This document shows positions 9,190 through 17,969 of a stretch of 64,000 nucleotides of DNA, piece by piece. A model generated the notes under the pieces. It did no database searches. It was given only the letters and a program-made list of their open reading frames with translations, and was not told the DNA's origin. Within the stretch, counting starts at the first letter, position 1, and every line of letters begins with the position of its first letter. This DNA comes from Bacteriovorax sp. MedPE-SWde (GTDB taxonomy: Bacteria; Bdellovibrionota; Bacteriovoracia; Bacteriovoracales; Bacteriovoracaceae): the NCBI GenBank assembly GCA_001874305.1, contig MPCU01000004.1, positions 310,001 to 374,000 of the forward strand, given 5' to 3'. The position numbers and the translations under genes were made by a program.

Positions 9190-9683
9190 ACTGAGTCCTT
9201 TATTTCGATATATTTAACTTCTAAAATTTCTAATTCTAAAAGACCACTTGGTGTCTTTATAGTCACCTCATCACCTTCTTCTTTACCAAGTAAGCATTTA
9301 CCTATTGGTGATCTCCAGCTAACTAAACCAAGAGAAGGGTTCGATTCATCAATCCCTACGATACTATAAACTTTTTCAAATCCATCCTCATCAATAGTTT
9401 TAACAGTTGCTGCAAACTGAATTTTATCAGATGTTATTTCTAATGGATCAACAACCACGGCATCTTCAATTCGTGCTGTAAGAAATCGAATTCTCTTATC
9501 AATTTCTCTTAACTTCATTTTCCCGTACTTATAGTCAGCGTTTTCCGACCTATCTCCTAATGAAGCTGCCCACGTTACAACTTTTGTAACTTCAGGCCTC
9601 TCTACTTTGACGAGATGATTCAGCTCCGAGCGGTATTTTTCAAAACCGTTCTTAGTCGTATAGTTCTTCTTACTACTTTTCAT
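9186..9683 (-). CDS. greB: Transcript cleavage factor GreB
   Basis: 165 residues, the usual length. The N-terminal coiled coil carries the diagnostic run ERPEVTKVVTWAASLGDRSE and ENADYKYGKMKLREIDKRI, nearly identical to E. coli GreB (WAASLGDRSENADYQY, from memory), including the acidic tip residues (D and E of GDRSENAD) that act in the RNA polymerase active site. The C-terminal FKBP-like domain (about 85-160) follows. GreB rescues backtracked polymerase by stimulating RNA cleavage. It overlaps the upstream phosphatase gene by 11 bases. Confidence 0.93.
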   Translation of the reverse strand: MKSSKKNYTTKNGFEKYRSELNHLVKVERPEVTKVVTWAASLGDRSENADYKYGKMKLREIDKRIRFLTARIEDAVVVDPLEITSDKIQFAATVKTIDEDGFEKVYSIVGIDESNPSLGLVSWRSPIGKCLLGKEEGDEVTIKTPSGLLELEILEVKYIEIKDSV

Positions 9684-10140
9684 AGGACTTGATTATACCC
9701 TTGATTCCATCCTCTACAATATCAAGAACATCCTCAAAACCTTTTGCTCCCCCATAGTAAGGATCTGGAACCTCGGTCTCATTTCGATTACTACAGTAAT
9801 CACAGAATAGTTTTATTTTGGCCGAATTAAGACCTGAAGAATCCATACTTTTTAAATCACGAAAGTTCTTCTTATCCATTGCAAGAATAAGATCAAACTT
9901 CTCAAAATCTTCAGATGAATTAAAAGCACGTGAAATACTAGGAAGCTCAATACCTCTTTTCATTGCATGACTACGCATTCTTTTATCTGCAGGCTCTCCC
10001 ACATGATGCGCGCTAGTTCCACAAGAATCGATAAGATAGTTTGCCTCTAGACCAAGCCTTTTAAGCTCGTGAAGCATTACTCCATCAGCAGCTGGAGAGC
10101 GACAAATATTTCCTAGGCAAACGAAGAGAATTTTCCTCAA
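9673..10140 (-). CDS. Low-molecular-weight protein-tyrosine phosphatase
   Basis: The P-loop CLGNICRSP (catalytic Cys8, Arg14) and the general-acid segment VPDPYYGG identify the family; length 155 residues is normal. I choose the TTG at 10140, because AGGAG lies 6 bases upstream of it, whereas the GTG two codons earlier overlaps that site. The enzyme dephosphorylates phosphotyrosine or small phosphates, in many bacteria controlling exopolysaccharide tyrosine kinases; no kinase is seen here. It is the first gene of the PTP-greB-DUF6165 operon. Confidence 0.9.
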   Translation of the reverse strand: MRKILFVCLGNICRSPAADGVMLHELKRLGLEANYLIDSCGTSAHHVGEPADKRMRSHAMKRGIELPSISRAFNSSEDFEKFDLILAMDKKNFRDLKSMDSSGLNSAKIKLFCDYCSNRNETEVPDPYYGGAKGFEDVLDIVEDGIKGIIKSYEK

Positions 10141-10177
10141 GGGCACTCCTAAAGATCAATAAGTAATAGCTACTATA

Positions 10178-10206
10178 TTTTCACTCGGAGTGCGCGAAAC
10201 TGTCAA
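10178..10206 (-). promoter_or_regulatory. Candidate promoter of the phosphatase-greB operon
   Basis: On the minus strand a TTGACA (10206-10201) lies 17 bases before TGAAAA (10183-10178), a perfect -35 with a poor -10. The spacer and the edge of the -10 contain the palindrome CACTCCGAGTG (10192-10182), a possible repressor site. A TATAGT farther downstream (10177-10172) is the better -10 hexamer but would need a 23-base spacer, so the exact start is unsure. Confidence 0.35.
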
Positions 10207-10212
10207 AAGAAA

Positions 10213-11652
10213 TTACTTTCCTGGGCAACCACCAAAAGAAGATGATTCAAGGATAAAGTACTTACAATTTCTATTCTTATAAGTATTTTTAAAGATCCCA
10301 GGAGCAAGCTTAAAAATTGTACTTCTGACTTTAGATACTTCAGACCATGTAAGAGAAATGGCCTTTTGATTATGTAGGTATACCAACCCTTTATAGGCCG
10401 TTGTCATCTTTCTATAGATTGACTTAGAAGGCTTATCTGATTCATCACGGTTGAGATTCCAAAGGTTATCAAACTCAGCTTTGAAAGCTTTGTGTAATTG
10501 AGAGAACTCATTTCCTTTATATATGACTTGATTATCAAATTGATTATGCTCAGCAGTTCTCGATATATTATGAGACCCTGATATTAGGACTGTATTTGAT
10601 AGATCTTGTTCGTTGTAGTCTATAAGAAGATACTTATGATGATTTAACTTCCAATACATTGGAGATGGAGCTAGAGAGTAATACTTCACTCTAACTGGTG
10701 CTTCCTTAGACTTATTTCCAGGAAGTTTCTTCCAAAGAGATACAAATAATGGGGTTTTCTCTTTTGCCTTTAAAGACTTTTTAAACTCTTGATTATCAAC
10801 AACCATTCTAACATCGATACCACGCTTAGATGCTGCGACAAGTGCTCTGGCAACGCTTTCAATATTAAGGTGATTGAGATTTAAAAAGATATTAGTTTTT
10901 GCAGCGTTTATTTCATCAATAATTTTCTGAGTTACATTCCATGTCTGGTTTTTCTTTCCACCTCTTCGAGAAAGAGCAATATACTTCCCAGATATATATG
11001 CTTTAGAGCTTTGCTTATAATCTTTAATAGTAAAGTTAGTAGATGATGAATATAAAGAAGGATTTCCAGCTTTAGGAAGATTTGTATTATCCTTAATCAC
11101 TAGAGATTCAGCATTCTCTTCTCCATTAGAATAATAATCTTTTGAAGAGTTCCAAAGAACAGCAAATTCATCATTAAATTCATTTACCAATTTCTTCATT
11201 GATACTGAGTCACCTTTATGAAAAATAAAATTCTCACTATAGCGTGACTTTGCTCCACCTGACATATTTGCACTTGAGTTCATTAACCACTGATCATCAA
11301 CAATGATAAACTTCTCGTGCATATTCATTTTGGCTATTTTAACGTCAGCACCTAGGCCTTCTAATTCATTAATATAACCAATAACTCTCTTCTTCTTAGA
11401 AAGTGATGGATGAAGGATAATTTTTACTTCTGAGTTATTATTAAGAGCTTCTTTAAAGGCGTCTCTTACCTTTGAGTCTGACCAGCTATATATAGTTGCA
11501 TAAACTTTTGATTTTGCAGCACCGACCCTATCGTAAATTCTCTGAAAGGCCTCTTCCCCTTGATGTGGAGAAAATAACGCACTGAATCCTGTTTCAGCCC
11601 CATATGTCAAAAATGAAATAGATACTAAGATTAAACTAATAATGCTTTTCAT
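10213..11652 (-). CDS. Secreted phospholipase-D-family protein with two HKD motifs
   Basis: The ATG at 11652 is chosen: GGGAGA lies 5 bases upstream and the product starts with a signal peptide (MKSIISLILVSISFLTYGA), 479 residues. HKD motif 1 is HEKFIIVDD (His112) followed by NSSANMSGG; motif 2 is HHKYLLIDY (about 337) followed by SGSHNISRTA. Both catalytic His/Lys/Asp sets are intact, so it should hydrolyse or transfer phosphodiesters, as phospholipase D, cardiolipin synthases or Nuc-type endonucleases do. The C-terminus (SSFGGCPGK) contains one Cys pair with NRNCKY. It is divergent from the EEP nuclease at 11851, another exported phosphodiesterase. Confidence 0.82.
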   Translation of the reverse strand: MKSIISLILVSISFLTYGAETGFSALFSPHQGEEAFQRIYDRVGAAKSKVYATIYSWSDSKVRDAFKEALNNNSEVKIILHPSLSKKKRVIGYINELEGLGADVKIAKMNMHEKFIIVDDQWLMNSSANMSGGAKSRYSENFIFHKGDSVSMKKLVNEFNDEFAVLWNSSKDYYSNGEENAESLVIKDNTNLPKAGNPSLYSSSTNFTIKDYKQSSKAYISGKYIALSRRGGKKNQTWNVTQKIIDEINAAKTNIFLNLNHLNIESVARALVAASKRGIDVRMVVDNQEFKKSLKAKEKTPLFVSLWKKLPGNKSKEAPVRVKYYSLAPSPMYWKLNHHKYLLIDYNEQDLSNTVLISGSHNISRTAEHNQFDNQVIYKGNEFSQLHKAFKAEFDNLWNLNRDESDKPSKSIYRKMTTAYKGLVYLHNQKAISLTWSEVSKVRSTIFKLAPGIFKNTYKNRNCKYFILESSSFGGCPGK

Positions 11653-11850
11653 ACTGTCTCCCATCAAATTTATGATTACATATCGCACAAGACACACCAT
11701 GGCAAAGAGTAAATAAAGTTTTTACATAGGGGCCCTCACTAATACCGATTTATCAAGTACTTAGGTTCGACTTAAGTATAGGAAATTTTAGAAATAATAC
11801 TTGGACAGACCAGATAGCCTTTCCTACAATTTTTAGGACAAGGATGTTCA

Positions 11851-12711
11851 ATGAAGAAGTCTCTTCAGTTAATTACTCTATTACTACTCTCACTTAGCTG
11901 TTTTGCTAAGGGAGCGAACTTCAATATCATTACTTTCAATGTGAAATGGTTTGGTCTTGGTGGAGAAATGGCCGGAGCAATTGGAGATGAGTATAGGTCA
12001 CGTTGGATAAAAGAATATCTCGAAACTAACTTTCCTAATACTAAAGGAATTCTCTTTCAAGAGATTGTCGATATAAGTGCACTTAATGAGATGATGGATG
12101 ACCTCAATATGTCATGTATCTCTTATGATCACTCCAAAAAGAAACATCAGCACATAGCTCTATGCTTAGATAATGATTATGAGTTATTAAAAGAGAACTC
12201 AGACGACAACTTCATTCTTGAAGAAGTCGATGTTACAAATGGCTGGTTAAGACCTGCTATTCACGGAATTGTATCCTATAGAAAAAGTCAGAAGAAATTA
12301 TTCCATATTATTGGTCTACATCTGAAGGCGAATAATAGTGATTCAAAAACGAGAATCAAACAAATAAATATCGTAAAAGAGTCTATCGATAAAATACAAG
12401 ACAATATACCAGTTGTTGTTCTTGGAGATTTCAACTCATACGGAACAGACGTTCAAGAGTTTGAAACAATATTGTCTAAAGCTAATCTTGGCAAAGTTAA
12501 ACATAACTATAAATATTCATTCAAAAGTAGATCTAATAGACTTCTTCTAGATCATGCCTGGCTTTCTAAGGGCCTTGAGTATAGTGATGTTGTCATAGGT
12601 AAGACTTGTAATATTTATTCAAAGAGAGCAACGCGATTTGCAAACTCATCTTTTTATAATCGATTTGTTTCTGATCACTGCCCTCTTTCATTCAAACTTA
12701 TATTCAAATAA
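11851..12711 (+). CDS. Secreted endonuclease/exonuclease/phosphatase-family protein
   Basis: 286 residues: signal peptide (SLSCFAKGA, about 1-22), then an EEP (DNase I-like) domain filling the rest. Visible motifs are ITFNVKWFG, the metal-binding Glu in LFQEIVD, the His in IIGLHLKAN, VVLGDFNSYG (Asp and Asn) and SDHCPLSF at the end (catalytic His). Substrate could be DNA, RNA or a phospholipid head group; the family cannot be narrowed by eye. Peptide deformylase follows 13 bases later in the same direction. Confidence 0.8.
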   Translation: MKKSLQLITLLLLSLSCFAKGANFNIITFNVKWFGLGGEMAGAIGDEYRSRWIKEYLETNFPNTKGILFQEIVDISALNEMMDDLNMSCISYDHSKKKHQHIALCLDNDYELLKENSDDNFILEEVDVTNGWLRPAIHGIVSYRKSQKKLFHIIGLHLKANNSDSKTRIKQINIVKESIDKIQDNIPVVVLGDFNSYGTDVQEFETILSKANLGKVKHNYKYSFKSRSNRLLLDHAWLSKGLEYSDVVIGKTCNIYSKRATRFANSSFYNRFVSDHCPLSFKLIFK

Positions 12712-12724
12712 ATTCGGAGTATAT

Positions 12725-13285
12725 ATGACGATCAAAAAAGTTCTAAGAATGGGACATCCCACATTAAGAGAATTGGCCAAGCCAATGTCAAAAGAAGAGA
12801 TTCTCTCTGATGAAACAAAGGAGCTTCTTCAAGACATGATCGACACCATGGAGGCCGAAGGTGGTATAGGGATTGCTGCTCCACAAATTGGAATATCTAA
12901 ACAAGTCACACTTATAGCAATCGACTCAGAACAAACTCGATACGAAGAAGCTGAATCAACTCCTCTACTTGTTATATTTAATCCAGTTATAACGACAATC
13001 AATGAAGAGCTACAAGGTTTTTGGGAAGGTTGTCTGTCTGTTCCAGGGCTACGTGGTTATGTTCAAAGACCTAAACAGGTACGAATAGAGTATCTTGATC
13101 AACATGCAAAGCCTCAAGTCATAGAGCCAGAAGGTTTCCTGGCCACTGTCTTTCAACATGAATTAGACCACCTATTTGGGGCGCTATATATTGATAAGAT
13201 ATCTGATATTTCGAAGCTCTCATATATTGAGGAATTTGAGCAATTTTGGCTTGAACCTCAAGAAGAAACACCTCCAAGAGAGTAA
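12725..13285 (+). CDS. def: Peptide deformylase
   Basis: The ATG at 12725 has GGAG five bases upstream and gives 186 residues beginning MTIKKVLRMGHPTLRELAKP. The three family motifs are present: GIAAPQIG (49-56), EGCLSVPG (about 101) and QHELDHLFG (about 145). Cys and the two His bind the metal (Fe or Zn) and Glu is catalytic. The enzyme removes the N-formyl group from new proteins. The usual fmt partner is not adjacent; instead the gene follows a secreted nuclease, so the pairing is probably only transcriptional. Confidence 0.95.
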   Translation: MTIKKVLRMGHPTLRELAKPMSKEEILSDETKELLQDMIDTMEAEGGIGIAAPQIGISKQVTLIAIDSEQTRYEEAESTPLLVIFNPVITTINEELQGFWEGCLSVPGLRGYVQRPKQVRIEYLDQHAKPQVIEPEGFLATVFQHELDHLFGALYIDKISDISKLSYIEEFEQFWLEPQEETPPRE

Positions 13286-13377
13286 GTAACCGAATTCACA
13301 TAACCGTGAACAATGCTCAAGTATTTCTCTCCTTCAACCGATAAGCCAGAATAGAGACAAACTCTAACTGGAGATCA

Positions 13378-14661
13378 ATGTTGAAGCCAATGCATCAATT
13401 TAAATGGACAGCACTACTTGTTGCAGTTGTTTACGCCAACTATGTCGCGTATGACCAATTCTTTAGGCCTGAACCTGGACCTTATTATCAAAACCAGAGC
13501 AAAGCCAGGGGTCCTGCTTCATTATCGGATACGAAGTTACCTGCTCTCGATGTCATGACTGATTACTTTCAGCACGATACATATGCGGGCTATGTAAACT
13601 ATGATCTTGGTGTTAATTTTTGGACCGATAAAGGTGAAAAGTATTTTGCTAGAAATGGAAAAAAAGCCCTTGAAGAAGGTCTTAAAAATTCTTTCTATGA
13701 AATAATTAAAAATAATAATAAGGGTGATAAGAAGCTACCTTCGGAAGCACCAAAACAAATCATGAAATCATTTCTTAAAAGATTTGTTTATACAATTAAG
13801 GCCGTAAAGCTAATTGACACAAATTTTGAATTAGACTTTACATTCTCTCCTCGAAATATCCATAACTCTGACTATAAGAATGAGCTAGCTTCAAACCAAC
13901 TTGTTCATCTAGAAAATAAAGGTCAACTACTAAAGAGTTTAAATAAAATAGAACAGACACTTCCAGAGAAAGTCTTAGCTGCAAATATTCCAAGTACAGG
14001 ACATATGTTTCAATACGTTGGAGGTGCAATTACTTTATCTGCCGAAGTTCTAGATACTAACTGGAGAATATCTCAACCGATTCCTGAAACTAAGAAGAAT
14101 GCAGTTAAAGGACAAGTTAGGTTTAGAAAGTACTATAGAGTTAACCATACAGCAGACCTTGATGTTTCATCTTTATTAGACTCAAGAAACCTAAAGGGAT
14201 CACAAACTCATTTCAAAAAAAGAAAGGGGCACACATCTCCTTACATTACAGTTGATGTAATTTACAAATACAACCTTGCTAATTTAATGCCTCAAAAAGA
14301 AAAGGTTATTATCCACCTTGGAGAAGTCGTTTCGCTAGACAAGTCACATGACAATCTTATTAAGCGAATTTTCTCTATTCTTAAAAAGAGTAATGACATT
14401 AAAACTGCAGATTATTACGTAGAAGGTAAATTTTCATCAATGGCAAAAAATCACAAGTTTAAAACTAAGATTAAGAAACTTGTCTATGACTTCAAAGATA
14501 AGAAATTTGAATCACGTTCTCAGTTCAGAACTCACTCAGATACATCATCTATAAATGGACAAATTTCTAGAAAAATTAAAAAGATTCTCCTTAAAGAAAA
14601 GGAAGATGATTTTATAAAAGCACTTAAGCTTGAACAACTAATCCAAAGTAAAAAAATATAA
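13378..14661 (+). CDS. Membrane-anchored periplasmic protein of unknown function
   Basis: 427 residues, ATG after GGAGATCA. Residues 9-25 (WTALLVAVVYANYVAY) are one hydrophobic helix, probably an uncleaved anchor or a signal peptide, followed by a Pro/Gly-rich linker (FFRPEPGPYY). The rest is predicted beta-rich with strongly basic stretches (KKRKGH, KFKTKIKKL). No family recognised. It lies 11 bases before a PLD-family gene, so the two may act together in the periplasm, for example as a substrate-presenting partner; this is inference from position only. Confidence 0.65.
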   Translation: MLKPMHQFKWTALLVAVVYANYVAYDQFFRPEPGPYYQNQSKARGPASLSDTKLPALDVMTDYFQHDTYAGYVNYDLGVNFWTDKGEKYFARNGKKALEEGLKNSFYEIIKNNNKGDKKLPSEAPKQIMKSFLKRFVYTIKAVKLIDTNFELDFTFSPRNIHNSDYKNELASNQLVHLENKGQLLKSLNKIEQTLPEKVLAANIPSTGHMFQYVGGAITLSAEVLDTNWRISQPIPETKKNAVKGQVRFRKYYRVNHTADLDVSSLLDSRNLKGSQTHFKKRKGHTSPYITVDVIYKYNLANLMPQKEKVIIHLGEVVSLDKSHDNLIKRIFSILKKSNDIKTADYYVEGKFSSMAKNHKFKTKIKKLVYDFKDKKFESRSQFRTHSDTSSINGQISRKIKKILLKEKEDDFIKALKLEQLIQSKKI

Positions 14662-14672
14662 GAGAGATAACG

Positions 14673-16814
14673 ATGAAGATTAAGACAAATTTAATTCTAG
14701 CGGCATTACTCTCCTCAACATGTTTTGGTGCGAGCTTCAACATAGAAGATAGAGTTTTATCCCAGAAAGTACTTCTTGATAATTATAAATCAGTTTTTGG
14801 GCAAAGAGACTTTGCACATAAAACGACATTTCTAAAGAAAATAGAAAGAATGTCACATTTTAAAAAGAAACCTGTCCTGAAGTTTATAAAAGGCGTAGAC
14901 GATATCTTTCCAGATAAAATTGCGAGAGCTCTTATACACTGGAGACACATCAATAAGAACCCAGGAAATGTCTCTGACGTTCTTCATTACTATATGGTTT
15001 ATAAAACGTTTATTTTAAGAGACCATATTGATAATCCTCTTACTTCATCGCAAGGAAAGGCACTTGCTCTAAAGAAGCTGAGAGATCTTGTTGGCGATAG
15101 TACTGTCGACAGTAATAGTATCTCACTTCATTTTAATAAATTAAGACGTATTTCAAATGCTCTTGCAAATATAAAGAATGATAACTCATTCATTCAGGCA
15201 GTTAAGTCTGACAATATTATTTCTGAAGACATTGAAACTTCAATTCCAGGAATTACTCCATACTCTCTTTCAGCAGTAGGATTTATTCCAGGTAATAAGA
15301 CTGAAATTGTTTCAGAAAATGTAAGTTCACTTGAAAGAATTGATTGGTTTAATGACAGAGTTATATTTTCAGGTGGTAAGCTTGATTTCGATGCACCTTA
15401 TGTAAAAATGCCTACGAAAGAAGACCCTACTGGAAATGTTGTTTTCCAGGAAGACCCAATCTATATGAAAATTAGAGAGATGATTGATAGAGCAGAAAAG
15501 TCTGTCTTCATTGATATTTTTCTCTTTGGTGGTACTCTTGGTGCAACTCTTTCCGAATATCTACTTGATGAAACGATTAAGAAGGTAAAAGCCAATCCAG
15601 ACTTTAAAGTAATGATACTTCATGACTATGCAACAAACTATAATATGGTTGAAGAAATGGTTCCTATTTTTCAATATATCCAAAAGAGGATTAAAGAAGA
15701 ACCATTATTGAATAAGTCTGTATCAATGCTACAAGCAAATATTCAGAGACACCCACCAGGTATCCCTTTTGGTATAACTGAGCTGATTCCAAAAACACCT
15801 GACTCATTTAAATACTTTGAGGGTGGAAATACTTATTACGAATCTAAGATTGATCACTCTAAGGTAATTGTTGTCGATGGAAATCACGATGATGCTGAAG
15901 CTTATTTTGGCTCTAAGAACTGGACTGATCATAGTGGTGGTTATTATTACGATGATGCGATCTATGTTACAGGTCCCGCAGCAGGTCTTGTTCAAGCATC
16001 CTACTACAGGGATATTGAAGCAGCACTTACTGAAGATAAATTTGAGCTTAGCCGTTTTTACTATAAAGAGCTAAAGCTAGATAATGTTGAATATCTACCA
16101 AAGAAACAGGCATTACTAGATCAAATTAAAATCACTAAGAAAGAGTATAAGTACAATGGAGATAGTGTCATTCGTATAACAGAGGCCGATGTTGATGGTA
16201 CGATTAAGAACGTACGAAATATGTTAGTTGATATGATTATGCGTGCAGAGAAGAATATTTATATGGAACAACTCTTTCTCTATGATCCATATATTACCGA
16301 CGTTCTTCTTAAGAAGAAAGCGCAGAGTCCTGATATTGATATTAGATTAGTTATTGATCACAATGGAAACTTCGGTCTCAATGGTTTACCGAATACCATT
16401 TTTATCAAGGAGCTTGTTGATGCCGGTATCGCCGTTAGGGCAAGAAAAACATACGGGATAGAAGCACACTTTCCGGATGGAACGAAGAAAGAATATCACC
16501 AAGAAAACCACAGAAAAATCACTTCTGTTGATGGAAAGATTGTATTAGGAGGTTCTTCAAATATTAATCCTGATACTCTTCAAGGAAGCTTTAGAGAGTT
16601 TGGGGCTCAAGTCTATGATCAAAAAGAAGTCCTAGCATTTGAAAAACGATTTAAAAAAGATTGGAGAGATGCTGAGAAAATGGAAAAGCTAGATATTGAA
16701 AACTTTAAAGCTAACCTACTTGGAAAGCTTTTAGACAAGAAAACGTCTGCTTTACTTAACTCTGTCTTAGCTAAAATACTAAGAGCGAAGGACGAACTTG
16801 AAAAGAGATTCTAG
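14673..16814 (+). CDS. Secreted PLD-family protein with two HKD motifs
   Basis: 713 residues with a signal peptide (AALLSSTCFGA). An N-terminal helical region of about 250 residues precedes two PLD half-domains: HSKVIVVDG followed by GSKNWTDHSGG, and HRKITSVDG followed by GGSSNINPD. Both HxKx4D motifs are complete. The half-domain openings (SVFIDIFLFGG; EKNIYMEQLFLYDP) resemble cardiolipin-synthase-like enzymes, but there is no membrane anchor after the signal. Probable activity: periplasmic or extracellular phosphodiesterase/transferase. The stop overlaps the convergent permease gene by 4 bases. Confidence 0.8.
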   Translation: MKIKTNLILAALLSSTCFGASFNIEDRVLSQKVLLDNYKSVFGQRDFAHKTTFLKKIERMSHFKKKPVLKFIKGVDDIFPDKIARALIHWRHINKNPGNVSDVLHYYMVYKTFILRDHIDNPLTSSQGKALALKKLRDLVGDSTVDSNSISLHFNKLRRISNALANIKNDNSFIQAVKSDNIISEDIETSIPGITPYSLSAVGFIPGNKTEIVSENVSSLERIDWFNDRVIFSGGKLDFDAPYVKMPTKEDPTGNVVFQEDPIYMKIREMIDRAEKSVFIDIFLFGGTLGATLSEYLLDETIKKVKANPDFKVMILHDYATNYNMVEEMVPIFQYIQKRIKEEPLLNKSVSMLQANIQRHPPGIPFGITELIPKTPDSFKYFEGGNTYYESKIDHSKVIVVDGNHDDAEAYFGSKNWTDHSGGYYYDDAIYVTGPAAGLVQASYYRDIEAALTEDKFELSRFYYKELKLDNVEYLPKKQALLDQIKITKKEYKYNGDSVIRITEADVDGTIKNVRNMLVDMIMRAEKNIYMEQLFLYDPYITDVLLKKKAQSPDIDIRLVIDHNGNFGLNGLPNTIFIKELVDAGIAVRARKTYGIEAHFPDGTKKEYHQENHRKITSVDGKIVLGGSSNINPDTLQGSFREFGAQVYDQKEVLAFEKRFKKDWRDAEKMEKLDIENFKANLLGKLLDKKTSALLNSVLAKILRAKDELEKRF

Positions 16815-17899
16815 CCACAACAGCCAGAACTCTTTGAAGACTTTTTAGAAGTAATCATTTTTATAAGCTTGGGAAGTTCCTTCATCACAAGGGACTTTCC
16901 AAGTAAAATAATAAACGAGACTGTTAAAGCTAACTCAAGCCAAGAAGACCCCTCATGAGCGTGTGCATGAATATTAAAATTTAAAGGCCAAGCAAACATA
17001 GCATAGAGATAATCAACTAAGAACGACATACCTAAGGCTACCCCAGCAATCGCAATAATATTTAATATGACACCTTTCTTTCCAATATACTGAGCTATTA
17101 CTAATAGATTTGAAATATTTGTAGCTGGTCCAACTAATAGAATTAAAAGTGAAGTTCCCGGACTCATTCCCTTCATTACAAGAGATGCAGCAATTGGCGT
17201 AGTCGCTGATGCACAGATATATAATGGTATTCCAATCCCAAGAATAATGAGTCTTCCACTCCAACCACTTAGGCTTTCAAAGAAGTTTGGCGGAACGATG
17301 AAATCAATAAATGCTCCAGCAACGATTCCAAGAGTTAGCCAAAATGCAAAGTCATCAATTAGTTCAAAGAATGAAAACTTAAATACTTTATTCATCTTGG
17401 AACCAAAGCTCTCTTTTACTTCTTCTGAGTCACAACTTTTCTTCGCACAACAACCAGTACTCTTGGCCTCTTTCTCATTTTCAACAGGGGCCACATCTTC
17501 AGAGTTAAATATTATCTGCAGAACACCGGCCACGAAAGCAGAAAAGAAGGCAGCAACTGGACGGATGATTGTCATCGGTAAATCCATCATTCCATATGTC
17601 ATAGCAATAGAATCAACACCAGATTCAGGAGTGGAAATTAAGAAAGAAGAAGTCGCACTATTTGAAGCGCCATTCTTTTTTAAAGTTACGGCAGTTGGCA
17701 CAACTGCACAGCTACATAAAGGCAGAGGTATTCCGAATAGTGATGCTTTAATTACACCAAAAATTCCTTTACCACCAAGAGACTTCTTTATTCTTTCAGT
17801 AGAAACGAATACATGAATTAGTCCAGATATAAATAATCCAAACATTAAAAATGGTGCCGCAGTTAGCGTGTATTTCCAAAGAGCTTGTATGAACTCCAT
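16811..17899 (-). CDS. Permease of the ArsP/DUF318 (SO_0444 Cu/Zn efflux-like) family
   Basis: Start at 17899 follows GAAGGA by 7 bases and gives 362 residues; an upstream extension is possible but lacks a site. Eight or so hydrophobic helices are seen. The conserved PLPLCSCAVVP motif with two cysteines in the membrane is typical of PF03773 permeases. A cytoplasmic loop between helices carries STGCCAKKSCD and the C-terminus SSGCCG, likely metal-binding. Relatives export copper, zinc or organoarsenicals. It is divergent from a TauE-type transporter with a 70-base gap, suggesting shared control. Confidence 0.8.
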   Translation of the reverse strand: MEFIQALWKYTLTAAPFLMFGLFISGLIHVFVSTERIKKSLGGKGIFGVIKASLFGIPLPLCSCAVVPTAVTLKKNGASNSATSSFLISTPESGVDSIAMTYGMMDLPMTIIRPVAAFFSAFVAGVLQIIFNSEDVAPVENEKEAKSTGCCAKKSCDSEEVKESFGSKMNKVFKFSFFELIDDFAFWLTLGIVAGAFIDFIVPPNFFESLSGWSGRLIILGIGIPLYICASATTPIAASLVMKGMSPGTSLLILLVGPATNISNLLVIAQYIGKKGVILNIIAIAGVALGMSFLVDYLYAMFAWPLNFNIHAHAHEGSSWLELALTVSFIILLGKSLVMKELPKLIKMITSKKSSKSSGCCG

Positions 17900-17969
17900 A
17901 ATTTTTCCTTCGTCAATTTGCCGTAGTAACGATACTATCTTATCTACATCATTAAAGGGGTTATTCCAA

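Noticed and set aside
10199-10209. CTGTCAAAAG shared by 10200, 49738 and 54828 as a common activator site
   Set aside because: It is equally explained as minus-strand TTGACA -35 elements in an AT-rich genome; three short matches are not enough for a regulon claim.
11685-11700. Possible sigma-54 promoter on the minus strand (TGGTGTGTCTTGTGC) before the PLD gene
   Set aside because: GG and GC are correctly spaced, but the bases between (TGGTGT, GTGC) fit the consensus poorly.
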